A stretch of 64,000 bases of DNA from Phragmites australis (Eukaryota; Streptophyta; Magnoliopsida; Poales; Poaceae). This document shows, piece after piece, positions 9,163 to 20,400 of this stretch. The stretch is taken from the NCBI RefSeq assembly GCF_958298935.1, contig NC_084924.1, positions 25,889,819 through 25,953,818 on the forward strand, written 5' to 3'. Numbering within the stretch: position 1 is the stretch's first letter; every line of letters begins with the position of its first letter. Position numbers and translations under genes: made by a program. The notes under the pieces were generated by a model that worked only from the letters and a program-made list of their open reading frames with translations, was not told where the DNA came from and ran no database searches.

Positions 9163-10704
9163 GCCGCCTAAGGACACCGCCGGAGACCAAGGACGGTCGG
9201 AGGTGCCGAGGCCGGCTCTAGCCCCCGAGCCGAGCGCGCCTGAGCCGAGCGCGCCGGTGGAGCCGGAGCCGCAGAACGCGCCAGTCGAACCAGAGCCACA
9301 GGGGCCGCCCTGCCCCGAGCCGAGGGCAGAGGCCGCGCCCGAGCAACCGGCGCTGGCTGAGCCTGCCCCGAGCACATCGAGTGCGGGGCGGATGGCCTCG
9401 TCGAGGGCGATGCCTGCGTGGCAGCATTCGGGGACCCCGAGCACCTCGGCAGAGAGGGCTCGCACGGGACCCAGTGCCCGATCGTCATCCAGCCGGGCCG
9501 CAGAACCCCTCCCGGACGTGCTAGGAAGCGCCCGGGAGGTGATCGAGCGACTGGAGGTGGCCATGGCGAGGGAGAGGATGCAACTTGAGGTGGACCACGC
9601 TGCCCTTGTTGAGGAGAGGGAGCGGCTGGCCGAGGTCAGCCGCCTTTTGGAGGCCCGCGTCGCCACGGCGCGCTCCGCCCACGAGAAGGAGCGGCGTACG
9701 ATAGATGTGGAGCGGGAAGCCCTGGAGGAAGTACGCGCGGAGGCTGTTGCCAAGCAAGAAGAAGCCACCCGCCTGGGTGAGATGTCACGGCGGTGGGCTG
9801 CCGAGGTACTTGCCAGGGAGAGGTTGGTGCGGGCTCGGGAGGACACCATCCTGCCGCGCGAGAGGGTGGTGGAGGCCTCCCAGGCGGAGTTAGCCCGCCA
9901 AAAGGACGAGGTTGAGCAGAGCCGTGCTGAGCTCCAGCATCGGGAGGATGACGCCGCGATCTGCGAGACCGACATCAGCATCACGGCGACAGCTCTGCAC
10001 GCCCGGGAGGAGCTGCTGACTCGCCGGGAGGCAGAGGCTGCCGAGACATCAGCGGCCTTAACTGCTCGGGAGGAGCAGGCCGCCAAATGGGAGTCGAAGC
10101 TGACTGCTCGGGAGCAGGCCCTCTCTGCCCTCGCCGAGCAGGTGAAGCAGAAGCAAGCCGAAGTCTCGGCGCCCGTCGTTGTCCTGACCAGCACGGCCGA
10201 GGGACTGAACTTGGAGGAGCGCTGCAGATCCTGAAGGACGAGCTTGATAATGGAAGACATCCTTCGGCAGGCACGGAGGTCCGTGAGGGTGGCCGGGCTC
10301 GGGCGAGTCCACGTGGGCGAGAAGGGGATGGAGCAAGCGACCATCATCCGCATTGCCCTCAGCTTCGAGGAGATCAGCCAGCGACTCAAGGCGCTTCCCC
10401 ATGCCGTGCAGGAGTTGGCCGCCTGGGAAGGGCGTGGTCTGGCCCAAGCGGTGGCCGAACACGTCCTGGCCTGCTACCGGAGCCGGGACCCGAACTTCTC
10501 GTTGGAGCCGGCTTGGGAAGGGGTGGTCGAGGCCGAGGTGGCGGCTTGTTTCATGCGGGAGCCGCCGCCGAGGAGGCTGTCCGAGGCGTCGCTGCCGAGG
10601 TAGCGGCTTGTTTCATGCGGGAGCCGCCGCCGCCGCCGAACGCTGGCAGCAGCAGCGAGGAGTCCGAGCCACCTTCTAAGCCCGCCGACTCAGACTTAGA
10701 TTAG
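9163..10704 (+). pseudogene. Coiled-coil C-terminal part of the antisense gene, with late frameshifts
   Basis: From the splice acceptor at 9162 the frame 9203-10234 is open. A proline/glutamate-rich stretch is followed by about 230 residues of heptad-rich, Glu/Arg/Ala coiled coil (for example EERERLAEVSRLLEARVATA). Near 10215-10245 two small frame changes are needed to reach ILRQARRSVRVAGLG and the conserved tail to a stop at 10702-10704. A 62-bp tandem duplication (about 10531-10654, core gcggcttgtttcatgcggga) shifts the frame again. In this family the coiled coil forms the C-terminal half of the antisense protein. Its partner and role are unknown. Confidence 0.6.
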
Positions 10705-12398
10705 GCTTTTGTAGCTTTCTTTTTCTTTGACTTGATGTAAATATGGGAGTGATCCCTCAGAATAGCTGTCCTTCTTTTTGAATATAATGGAAGCCTTTTT
10801 TGGGGTCGCAACTCTAGTGCTTTTTTAGATGCTTGATGAAGTCTCTGGTCTTTTCACTTGATGTCCCGAGGAGTATTCAGTCAGACCGAGCCCGACCTTT
10901 CCCTCCCCGAGAACGAAGTCACCCCGACCACTCATCGCCTGAGTAGTGAGGCCTTCTTCGCGCGTTTAGCCTCCGAGCCCTCACGAGTCCGCAGCGGCTA
11001 AGTCAAGAGACAAAGGCACGAACTTCCTTGCTCGGGAGATAGGTCGATCCAGCATGGAGCACGCCATGACCAGTGGACACTTTCCCATTATGCGACCACT
11101 CAAACAAGTAGACCGGAGACACGTGCGGGCAGAAATGCGACCAAGAGTCCCCACGGTTTAGTGGTGCCTAGGCTAGGACGGACCGGACCGAGCACCGATA
11201 GCCCGCCCCTAGGGCCTAGGCTCCCGACTGCTCTTCGCTCGAGCGGTGGGATTACTCGAGAACCCTAGAGGCTCGATAGTGCTCGGGGCCTTTTTAAGCG
11301 GACCGAACACCACGACCACCATGAAGGACTTCGGTCAGACATTGCCGTTCGTACGGTACACCTTTCTACTGTCTGTTCTATCATTCCGGGAAAAGCGGAC
11401 ACGTGGGTAGGGTTTTGTGCGCGAAGAGACCATCTCGCCGAACAGATTAGAATACGAGGGCCCCGAGGATAACTCGGGAACAGTAGATTACTGAATGTAA
11501 ATTCTTATAACTTTAACCACTCACCGGACAGCTGTCAGCTTTTCGGCCGACCGATCCAGGAGAGGCATACGCTCTGAGCTCAGGGTGCCCGGGAACTTGG
11601 TTCCTTCGGTTGGAGCGCCCGAGCATTGGGGAGCGTGATGGGGAGCCCGGGGGCAGGCGATCCCGTCCACTCATGCCCGAGCGGTAGGACCACCCGGGGA
11701 CCCCTAGGCCCGAGCAGCGACCTGGGCGCTGAGGCCCTCGCGGTTGAGCTACTTTTGCTCTTGGTTGTTGATCTGTGATTTGAGAAAATAGAAAGATTCT
11801 TTGCTTGGTACTCATTATAGACTGCTCTCATTTCCGACCCGAGACCTCTCGAATACCCTGACCGGTGGACTATACAGGCAGAGGCATAACCCAGAGGTCC
11901 TATGGTTCGGTGGCGCCCGGGTATGACAGACCAGACCAAGCACCGACAGCCCGCCGCTGGGGCCTAGGCTCCGAACTACTCTTTGCTCGAGCGATAGGAT
12001 TACCCGAGAACTCTAGGGACTCGGTGATGCCCGGGGGACTGCCACGACACCGAACACCATAAACTACCACGACAGACATAGGTCAGCGGCCACTGCCCGC
12101 GCACATACCAATCGAGATTCTTTAATCAACAGGGAAAAAGAGAGAGCAAGTTTTTCTCGCACAAACGAGCATCTCACGAGACAGATTAAACATATGGTTT
12201 CCAGAAAAAATAAAATTTGAAATAAGAACTGGACATTGATAACATATATAATGTATTAACAATTTTTACAAGACTGGGTGACCTACCCGGTTAGTGGTAG
12301 CCCCCAGCCAACTTGGGCGGGAGGGAGCCCCCGGCCTGGTTGGCCCGAGCATGCATACATGCCATCTACGGGAAGAACTTGCACAGATGATCGATGTT
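10705..12398. other. Spacer between convergent antisense gene and pol end
   Basis: I see no supported coding frame. The region holds a diverged direct repeat of roughly 300 bp: 11150-11460 and 11895-12190 share blocks such as gggcctaggctcc, gctcgagcg, and the gagaac(c/t)ctag motif. Further tgctcggg and cccgag words recur throughout, as in the LTR array. The first 100 bp after the antisense stop are T-rich and probably contain the 3' end of that transcript. Confidence 0.6.
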
Positions 12399-15300
12399 TC
12401 ATGCATTGGGAAGCGGCTGCCCGTCCTCTGCAACCAGCCAAAAGGAGCCTTCTCGCGGGACACCGATCACGGTAAATGGGCCTTCCCACATAGGGGACTG
12501 TTTATTCCTTCCTTCGCGCGATTGGACGCATCGGAGCACTAGATCCCCCACCTCGAGAGACCAAGTCCGGATGTGACGTTGATGATAGTGTCGCAGGCCT
12601 TGCTGGTATCTGGCTGCTTGGACGGTGGCACGTCGCCGGCGCTCTTCCAAGTAGTCGACGTCGTCGCGCTTTCGCTATTCCTGTTCACCTTCGGAGTAGG
12701 CATGCATCCGAGGGGAGCCAAGAGTGAACTCAAAGGGGAGGACCGCCTCAGCGCCGTATACGAGGAAGAATGGCGTCTCCCTGGTAGCATGACTTGGCGT
12801 GGTCCGATTGGCCCATAGCACAACAGGCAGCTTGTCTATCCACCCTTTCCCGTGCTTTGTGAGCACGTTGTAGGTACGGGTTTTGAGCCCCTTCAGTATC
12901 TCAGCGTTGGCACGCTCAACCTGCCATTGCTCTAAGGATGAGCGACAGAGGCGAAGCAGAGCTTGATGCCTAGGTCCTCGCAGTAGTCCCCGAACAGGGC
13001 ACTTGTGAACTGAGTGCCGTTGTCGGTGATGATCCGGTTCGGGATGCCGAAGCGACTGGTGATACCGCGGAAGAACTGGAGCGCCATGTTCTTGGTCACC
13101 TTGATGACTGGAACCGCCTCCGGCCACTTGGTAAACTTGTCGATGGCGATGTAGAGGTACTCATAGCCCCCTATTGCTCGGGGGAATGGACCCAGAATAT
13201 CCAGCCCCCAGACCGCGAAGGGCCATGACAGGGGGATGGTTTGAAGAGCCTGAGCTGGCTGGTGAATCTGCTTTGCGTGGAACTGGCACACCCTGCAGCG
13301 CCGAACCAACTCGGAAGCATCCTGGAGAGCTGTAGGCCAGTAGAAACCTTGCCGGAAGGCCTTCCCGACCAACGTGCGGAATGATGCATGGCCACCGCAC
13401 TCACCGTCGTGGACCTCAGCGAGAAGCTCGTCGCCTTCTGCCCGGGTGGTGCATTTCAGGAGGACGCTGCCTGCGCCGCGCCGGTAGAGATCCCCATCTA
13501 CTATGGCATAGCGTTTGGACTCCCGAGCAATTCTTTCAGCAGAGGCATCATCCCCGGGGAGGAACTTTTCTTTCAAGTACCCTCGGATCTTGTCCATCCA
13601 CGAGGCATCTTGAGAACTGCCAGAAAGCGCAGCGCACTCACCGGGCGGTGGCACCCTGTCGGGGCTTCCCACTGAGGGCGCCACTGGGGTCCCCTGAACT
13701 GGGCTCGAGGTTTCCCCTTCATCCTGTTCGGTAGGCAGGATGGAAGGCCGTGTGAGTCTTTCTTCAGAGACTCCGGCAGGGACATGCACACGGGAAGAGG
13801 CCAGGCGAGAAAGGTCATCGGCCAAAGCATTGTCGCGGCAAGAGATGTACCGCAGCTCCAGGCCATCGAAGTGCCTCTCCAGCTTCCTGACTTCCGCCAC
13901 GTACGCCGCCATTTGAGGATCCGTGCACTGGTATTCTTTCGACACCTGGTTGACCACCAGCTGGGAGTCTCCCTTGATAAGGAGGCGACGAATCCCGAGG
14001 CCCACCGCGGCCCAGAGGCCAGCGATGAGGCCCTCATATTCCACCATGTTGTTGTTTGCTGGGAACTGTAGCTGCACGACGTACCAGAGTTCTTCACCCG
14101 TTGGGGAGGTGAGAACCACTTCGGCCCCCGCGTCTTTCAGCATGAGGGAACCGTCGAAGTGCATAATCCAGTACCCGGGCGCATCATGCCCGGGATATGC
14201 GGAAATTTCTTCTTGGTCGATCTCGGAAACGGGCGTCCACTCTGCCACGAAGTCAGAGAGCGCCTGGCTTTTGATCGCCTGGCGGCTGACAAAGTGCAGG
14301 TCGAACTCCGCCAGCTCCACCGCCCACTTGACGACGCGCCCGGTGCCTTCTCGGTTCCAGAGGATGGGCCCCAGCGGATACGTGGTAACCACCGAGACCT
14401 TGTGCGCCTGGAAGTAGTGGCGCAACTTCCGGTAAGCAACGAGCACAGCATAGAGCAGCTTCTGGGCTTGGGGATATCTTGTCTTGGCATCCCGGAGGAC
14501 TTCACTGACGAAGTACACCGGTCGCTGTATACGGCGGGCCCAGACTGTGGCTTCACCCGAGGGCCTGTCACAGCCCCCGAGCTCGGCGGCTGGTCGGGGC
14601 TGGCCGGGTGCTCGGGCTCGACTCCCTAGTAGGGAGGAGCCAAGCACTCGGGCTCGACTCCCTGCTCGGGGGGAGCCGCAAGGACTAGGGAGTGCTCGGG
14701 GGCGGCCAGGAGCTGGGACCCAGCACCTTGCCCCGAGCACTCATCGCGCTCCACCACCAGTACCATGCTCACGACCTGAGGAGTGGCCAAGACGTAGAGC
14801 AGTAGTGGCTCGCCCTCAGAGGGAGCCACCAGTACGGGCGCTGAGGTGAGATATTTCTTCAGATCATGGAAGGCCTGCTCGGCCTCCGTCGTCCAGTCGA
14901 AGCGACCGGTCTTATTGAGGAGCTTGAAGAGGGGGATTCCTCGCTCCCCGAGTTTGGAGATGAAGCACCCGAGGGCCGCCATGCAGCCGGCGAGACGCTG
15001 AACTTCCTTGAGTCGAGCCGGGGGCCGCATCTGCTCGATGGCCCGGATCTTCTCTGGGTTGGCCTCGATCCCTCGGCTGGAGACCAAGAAACTGAGGAGC
15101 TTGCCCGCAGATACCCCGAAGACGCACTTCTCAGGATTGAGCTTCAAGCGGGTAGTGCGGAGACTGTTGAAAGTCTCGGCAAGATCTTCAAGCAGGGTGG
15201 CGCGGTCTCGGGATTTGACCACGAGATCGTCGATGTAGGCCTCGACATTGCGGCCAACCTGCGAGTCAAGGGTGATGTGGACAGCACGCTGGAAAGAAGA

Positions 15301-15567
15301 CCCAGCATTGCGCAAGCCAAATGGCATCGATACATAGCAATAAGTCCCCACCGGAGTGGTAAAAGAAGTTTTTTCTTCATCCTCTATGGCCATGCGGATT
15401 TGGTGCTAACCAGAGTTTGCATCTAGGAAACACAAAAGATCGCATCCCGCGGTTGCATCTACAATCTGATCTATGCGGGATAAAGGAAGATGATCTTTTG
15501 GGCAAGCCTTGTTTAGGTCGGTGTAGTCCACGCACATGCGCAGCTTGCCGTTGGCCTTTAGGATGAT
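12399..15567 (-). pseudogene. Gypsy pol, second part: RT end, RNase H, archaeal-type RNase H, integrase
   Basis: Reading down the minus strand, RT motifs CVDYTDLNKACPKD (about 15500), MPFGLRNAGSSFQ and YIDDLVVKS (about 15225) are followed by the connection and first RNase H ([16 protein letters not shown], about 14500). A second RNase H follows ([16 protein letters not shown] at about 14150; [15 protein letters not shown] at about 13960). The integrase has the zinc-binding C-x2-C (RRCRVCQ, about 13285), catalytic GLDILGP and [10 protein letters not shown], and a C-terminal module to about 12400. Damage includes a TAG in the FLDANSG region (about 15412), a TAG and frame change across a GC-rich insert at 14570-14740, and a TAG plus 1-bp loss near 12940 just before the integrase catalytic Glu. 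The paired RNase H domains place it in the Tat lineage. Confidence 0.85.
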
Positions 15568-15572
15568 GACTG

Positions 15573-16138
15573 TGTTGGTAATATGCCCTAGAAGCGATCG
15601 AGTTTGCGGATTGGATCTGCTAATGGGCTTTAATGTTGATTAAATGACCATTAGGGTTTAGAGTCATAATGGGCTTTAATGTTGATTAAAGGCCCATTAG
15701 CGTGCTCTATATAAGAATAGGCAGGGGCCAAGGCGCATGGTGTTCTTCAGAAACCCTAGCCGCCTCCTATTCCCGAACTCCCTTCGAAACCCTAGCCGGG
15801 CGCGCGGTGCTAGCACACCGGCGCACGGCGATTCCATCCTTGTACGTGTGGATACCGTGGAGGCGCTGCTACTATTGCGGTGCTGATCTGCTCGGGAGTA
15901 CTCGGGACGTACCCGCGAGTACTCGGAAGGTGCTCGGGACGTGCTCGGGACGAGGTTGACGATCGACTACTTGACGCGCACGACGTTGGATTGGTCTGCT
16001 CCAACTCTTCTTCCGCTGCACTGCTCGTCAAGTGGTAACGATTCATGATCCCCTACTCGCATGGCTTCCTGGTTGAATGCGGTAGAGAAAATTTATTTTG
16101 TGCTAGCGTAGCCTACCCGCAACCCTTCAGTGGTATCA
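15573..16138 (+). repeat. Copia 5' LTR, 566 bp
   Basis: It starts TGTTGGTAATATGCCC and has a TATATAAG box at 15708-15715. The homology shared by the two LTRs runs through TGGTATCA, so the LTR end overlaps the primer site. An alternative end is CCCTTCA at 16129. Two near-identical copies of taatgggctttaatgttgat lie in U3 (about 15621 and 15668). Confidence 0.93.
15708..15715 (+). promoter_or_regulatory. Copia LTR TATA box
   Basis: TATATAAG is preceded by gtgctc and followed about 25-30 bp later by caaggcgcatgg, a plausible transcription start region. It is duplicated at 22438-22445 in the 3' LTR, where it could drive readout transcription into gypsy antisense DNA. Confidence 0.7.
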
Positions 16139-16143
16139 GAGCC
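16131..16143 (+). other. Copia primer binding site (initiator tRNA-Met type)
   Basis: TGGTATCAGAGCC is complementary to the 3' end of plant initiator tRNA-Met, the usual primer for Ty1/copia minus-strand synthesis. Its first eight bases also occur at the end of the 3' LTR. Confidence 0.85.
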
Positions 16144-17425
16144 ATCCTGTGTAGTTTTCGATCTGGATCAGTCACATATAGAAGATATGTGATAGAAATA
16201 GATTAGATCTATTGTTTTTGATCAGTTCATATGATGGATTGATCAATGCACGGTTGGTTAGGTGAATTAGAGATCGGATGAGATGCCAGTCGATGAAACC
16301 ACATAGCCAAAAAGATTAGCTCGATCTCCCACCTGTTTTTGCGTGCGACTTGCCCCTACCGGCTGGAATCACCATCGGGGCTAACTGCGTGCATCGCGAC
16401 ATGGTCGGGAGAACAGCAGATCGAGGTCGTGTGTGCTGTCATCGTTTCTGGAAAAACCTCACGCGATGATCAATGGGATTGATCTAATGGAAATTGAGGC
16501 ATTATGAATGACTCGAAATTGGCTCGATACGATCATAGATTGTTGTAATAACATGATCCCATCACGACATTAGAATTCGATTCTACGCTTAACTCATTTT
16601 TGCAGAGAATGTTGTGACTGGTATGGCCTTGTGATATGTGATGCATGTGTGTAATTTTTCATGGCCTGCGAGTCATGGTTAATTGCAGCCCAAGGCTGTC
16701 ATGTTATTGTATAACGGCCTGCGTGTCGACTTGTGATGCTTCTTCTCATGTAATTTATCTAGTGCTATTAGGTGTAATAGACTAGTACAAGATCATGGAG
16801 ATTTGAAGCATGATGACCCGGAGGACAGGAACCGTGGCGATGGAGATCACCATGTGAAGGGGCCATACTATGTCACAGTTAATATGATTGCCTGTGATGT
16901 TTTTATGTTCCTGTCATACTATTCTTTCATGTTTTATATGTGGTGGATATGATTTTCATGATAGATTAGTTTCCCTCAGAAAAATCAAGAGTAATTGATG
17001 CCCTTCCAATAGCTGCACCTACAAAGGTTTTGATCATTGTGTGGTAGGTCTGCCAAAGCAGGGTGCCATCATTTATCTTAACCAGTTAGAGTGGATGTCG
17101 GACATCCACACGCATAGTATTGGTTTACTTGATAAAGCTATCAAAACGGTTTTGGGCTTTGGGGCATGGTGTTGGGCGCCGGGGCATTCGATGCCACCCA
17201 ACAAACAAGAGTCACATATGGATGTGATTAGCAAGGCGTTGCTTACCTATGTCACTAAGTTTCTAGCAGTGATGCCAAAGCTCACTAGAACTTAGTTGAA
17301 TATGGATCTTGATCCTCTATATGTTGTTAGAGGGAAAACACATATAGTGGAGTATCTTTTGTTAAATTGTTTAATAGAAGATTCACATAGGCATAGTGCT
17401 GAACCTGCATTTTCTGTTGTAGATC
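16144..17425 (+). other. Copia leader region, non-coding
   Basis: About 1.3 kb lies between PBS and gag with no supported frame. It probably contains packaging and dimerisation signals, but I see nothing diagnostic. Confidence 0.6.
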
Positions 17426-20400
17426 ATGGCACCGGCCGCTAGTAACACTTCCAGTTTTAATTTGCGATCGATTCTTGAAAAAGAGAAGCTTTCTGGAACA
17501 AACTTTATTGATTGGTATAGAAATCTGAGAATTGTTCTCAAACAAGAGAAAAAGGAATATGTTCTAGAGGTCCCCTATCCTGATGAACCAGCTGATAATG
17601 CTCCTGCCGCGGATCGGAGGGCTTATGAGAAGCACACCAACGATTCACTGGATGTTAGCTGCCTCATGCTTGGCTGTATGTCCTCTGAGCTTCAGAAGCA
17701 ATATGAGAACAGAGATGCCCATGATATGATTGTGGGACTCCGAGGCATGTTTGAGAACCAAGCTCGGGCCGAGAGGTACAACACCTCAAAGTCCTTGTTT
17801 GCGTGCAGGTTAACAGAAGGCAGTCCAGTCAGTCCTCATGTGATCAAAATGATTGGTTACATTGAAAGCCTGGAAAAACTTGGTTTTCCCCTTAGCCCTG
17901 AGTTGGCTACGGATGTAATTCTCCAGTCGCTCCCTGCGAGCTTCGAGCCGTTCATTTTGAACTTTCATATGAACAGCATGGAGAAAAGCATGGCTGAATT
18001 GCATGGGATGCTAAAAACTGCTGAGGAAAGCATTAAGAAGAGCTCTAGTCATGTGATGATGGTTCAAAAGGATAGCAAGAAGAGAAAGCGCAAGGACAAG
18101 GCTAAAACTTCGGATGAGATCTCGAGTTCTAAGCCTAAACCTGTTGGAAAGCCCAAGGCTAGCCCTGCCGCTTCTGACACTTGCCACCACTGCCATAAGA
18201 CTGGTCATTGGCGGAGGAACTGCAAATTGTACTTGGAAGAACTCAAAAAGAAGAAGGGAAGTAAGACTTCCTCTTCAGGTATAAATGTTATTGAAATTAA
18301 TCTTGCTACTCGTCCTGATGATTCATGGGTATTTGATACCGGATCAATGATTCATACTTGCAAATCGTTGCAGGGACTGAAAAGGACTAGGAAGTGTGCA
18401 AGAGGCGAACTGGATGCTCGCGTCGGTAATGGTGCAAAAGTTGCTGCGTTGGCCGTTGGCGTTTACTCCTTATCGCTACCCTCAGGATTAGTTTTGGAAT
18501 TAAATAATTGTTATTATATTCCTGCCTTGGGCAAAAACATTATCTCTTCTTCATGTTTGGAAGAAGACGGTTATGAATTCATAATAAAGAACAAGTGTTG
18601 TTCGATATTTTTGAATGGTATGCTCTATGGTAATTTTTCATTAGTAAATGGATTATATATATTGGATCTTGAGGATATAACTATCTATAACATTGATACA
18701 AAGAAGCCTCGGCTTAATGATTTGAATCCCACTTTTGTTTGGCATTGTCGATTAGGTCATATAAATGAGAAGCGTATGCAGAAGCTCCATAAAGATGGTC
18801 TTCTACATTCATTTGATTTCGAATCATTTGATACATGCGAGTCTTGTTTACTTGGCAAGATGACTAAGACGCCTTTCACTGGTCGAAGTGAGAGGACAAA
18901 TGAATTATTGGCCCTAGTACATACAGATGTATGTGGACCGATGAGTTCTACAGCTAGAGGTGGTTTTCAGTATTTCATTACTTTCACCGATGACTTTAGT
19001 AGATATGGTTACATCTACCTAATGAGGCACAAGTCTGAATCCTTTGAAAAGTTCAAGGAGTTCCAGAATGAAGTACAAAATCATATAGGCAAGACAATTA
19101 AATTTCTGCGATCAGATCGTGGAGGTGAATATTTGAGCCATGAATTTGGTGATCATCTAAGGCAATGTGGAATCGTTCCACAATTGACTCCACCGGGTAC
19201 GCCACAATGGAATGGGGTGTCCGAGCGGAGGAACCGAACTCTGTTAGACATGGTCCGGTCGATGATGAGCCAATCTGATCTTCCATTGTCCTTCTGGGGA
19301 TACGCTCTAGAAACTGCTGCTTTCACGTTAAACAGGGTTCCATCTAAGGCTGTAGAGAGGACACCATATGAGATATGGACCGGGAAGCGTCCCGGATTGT
19401 CTTTCCTTAAGATATGGGGTTGTGAGGCTTATGTAAAACGTTTGTCGTCTGATAAGCTCACTCCCAAATCTGATAAATGCTTCTTTGTGGGGTATCCTAG
19501 GGAAACCAAAGGATATTATTTCTATAACCGGGAAGAAGGCAAAGTGTTTGTCGCCCGGAATGGTGTCTTTCTTGAGAAAGAGTTTCTCGCGAAGAGAGTT
19601 AGTGGGAGCACGGTGCAACTCGAAGAAATTCGGGAACCACTTGAAAGTGTTTCAGCTCCTATTGAACCACAACTCGGTATGCAAGATGTTGCAGAACCTG
19701 TTGTCGAGACACCAGCCCCACGTCGGTCGGAAAGGTTCAGTCGTGCACCCGAGCGGTTTATGTTCCTAACCACGGGGCAGCGCGACATATTATTGTTGGA
19801 CAATGATGAACCTAAGACTTACTCGGAAGCAATGGTGGGACCAGACTCCGAAAAATGGCTTGGAGCCATGAGATCCGAGTTAGAATCCATGAGAGAAAAC
19901 CAAGTTTGGAACTTGGTCGATCCACCTGATGGTGTGAAAACTATCGAGTGTAAATGGGTTTTTAAGAAAAAGATAGACGTTGATGGAAATGTTCACATCT
20001 ATAAGGCACGATTGGTGGCGAAAGGTTTCAGGCAAATTCAAGGTGTTGATTATGATGAAACGTTTTCGCCCGTCGCAATGCTAAAGTCTATTCGGATTCT
20101 CCTAGCAATTGCTGCATATTTCGACTATGAGATATGGCAAATGGATGTCAAAACTGCTTTCCTTAATGGAAACCTAAGTGAGGATGTGTACATGACACAA
20201 CCTGAAGGTTTTGTCAATCCGAAAAATGCTGGGAAGATTTGCAAGCTGCAAAAGTCCATCTATGGACTAAAGCAAGCTTCTCGGAGTTGGAATCTTCGTT
20301 TTGATGAAATGATCAAAGGGTTTGGTTTCATCAAGAATGAAGAAGAGCCTTGTGTTTACAAAAGGACTAGTGGGAGCGCACTTGTGTTTCTGGTCTTATA

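Noticed and set aside
15702..15959. 85-codon plus-strand ORF, present identically at 22432-22689
   Set aside because: It lies wholly within the copia LTRs and overlaps the TATA and start region. It is duplicated only because the LTRs are.
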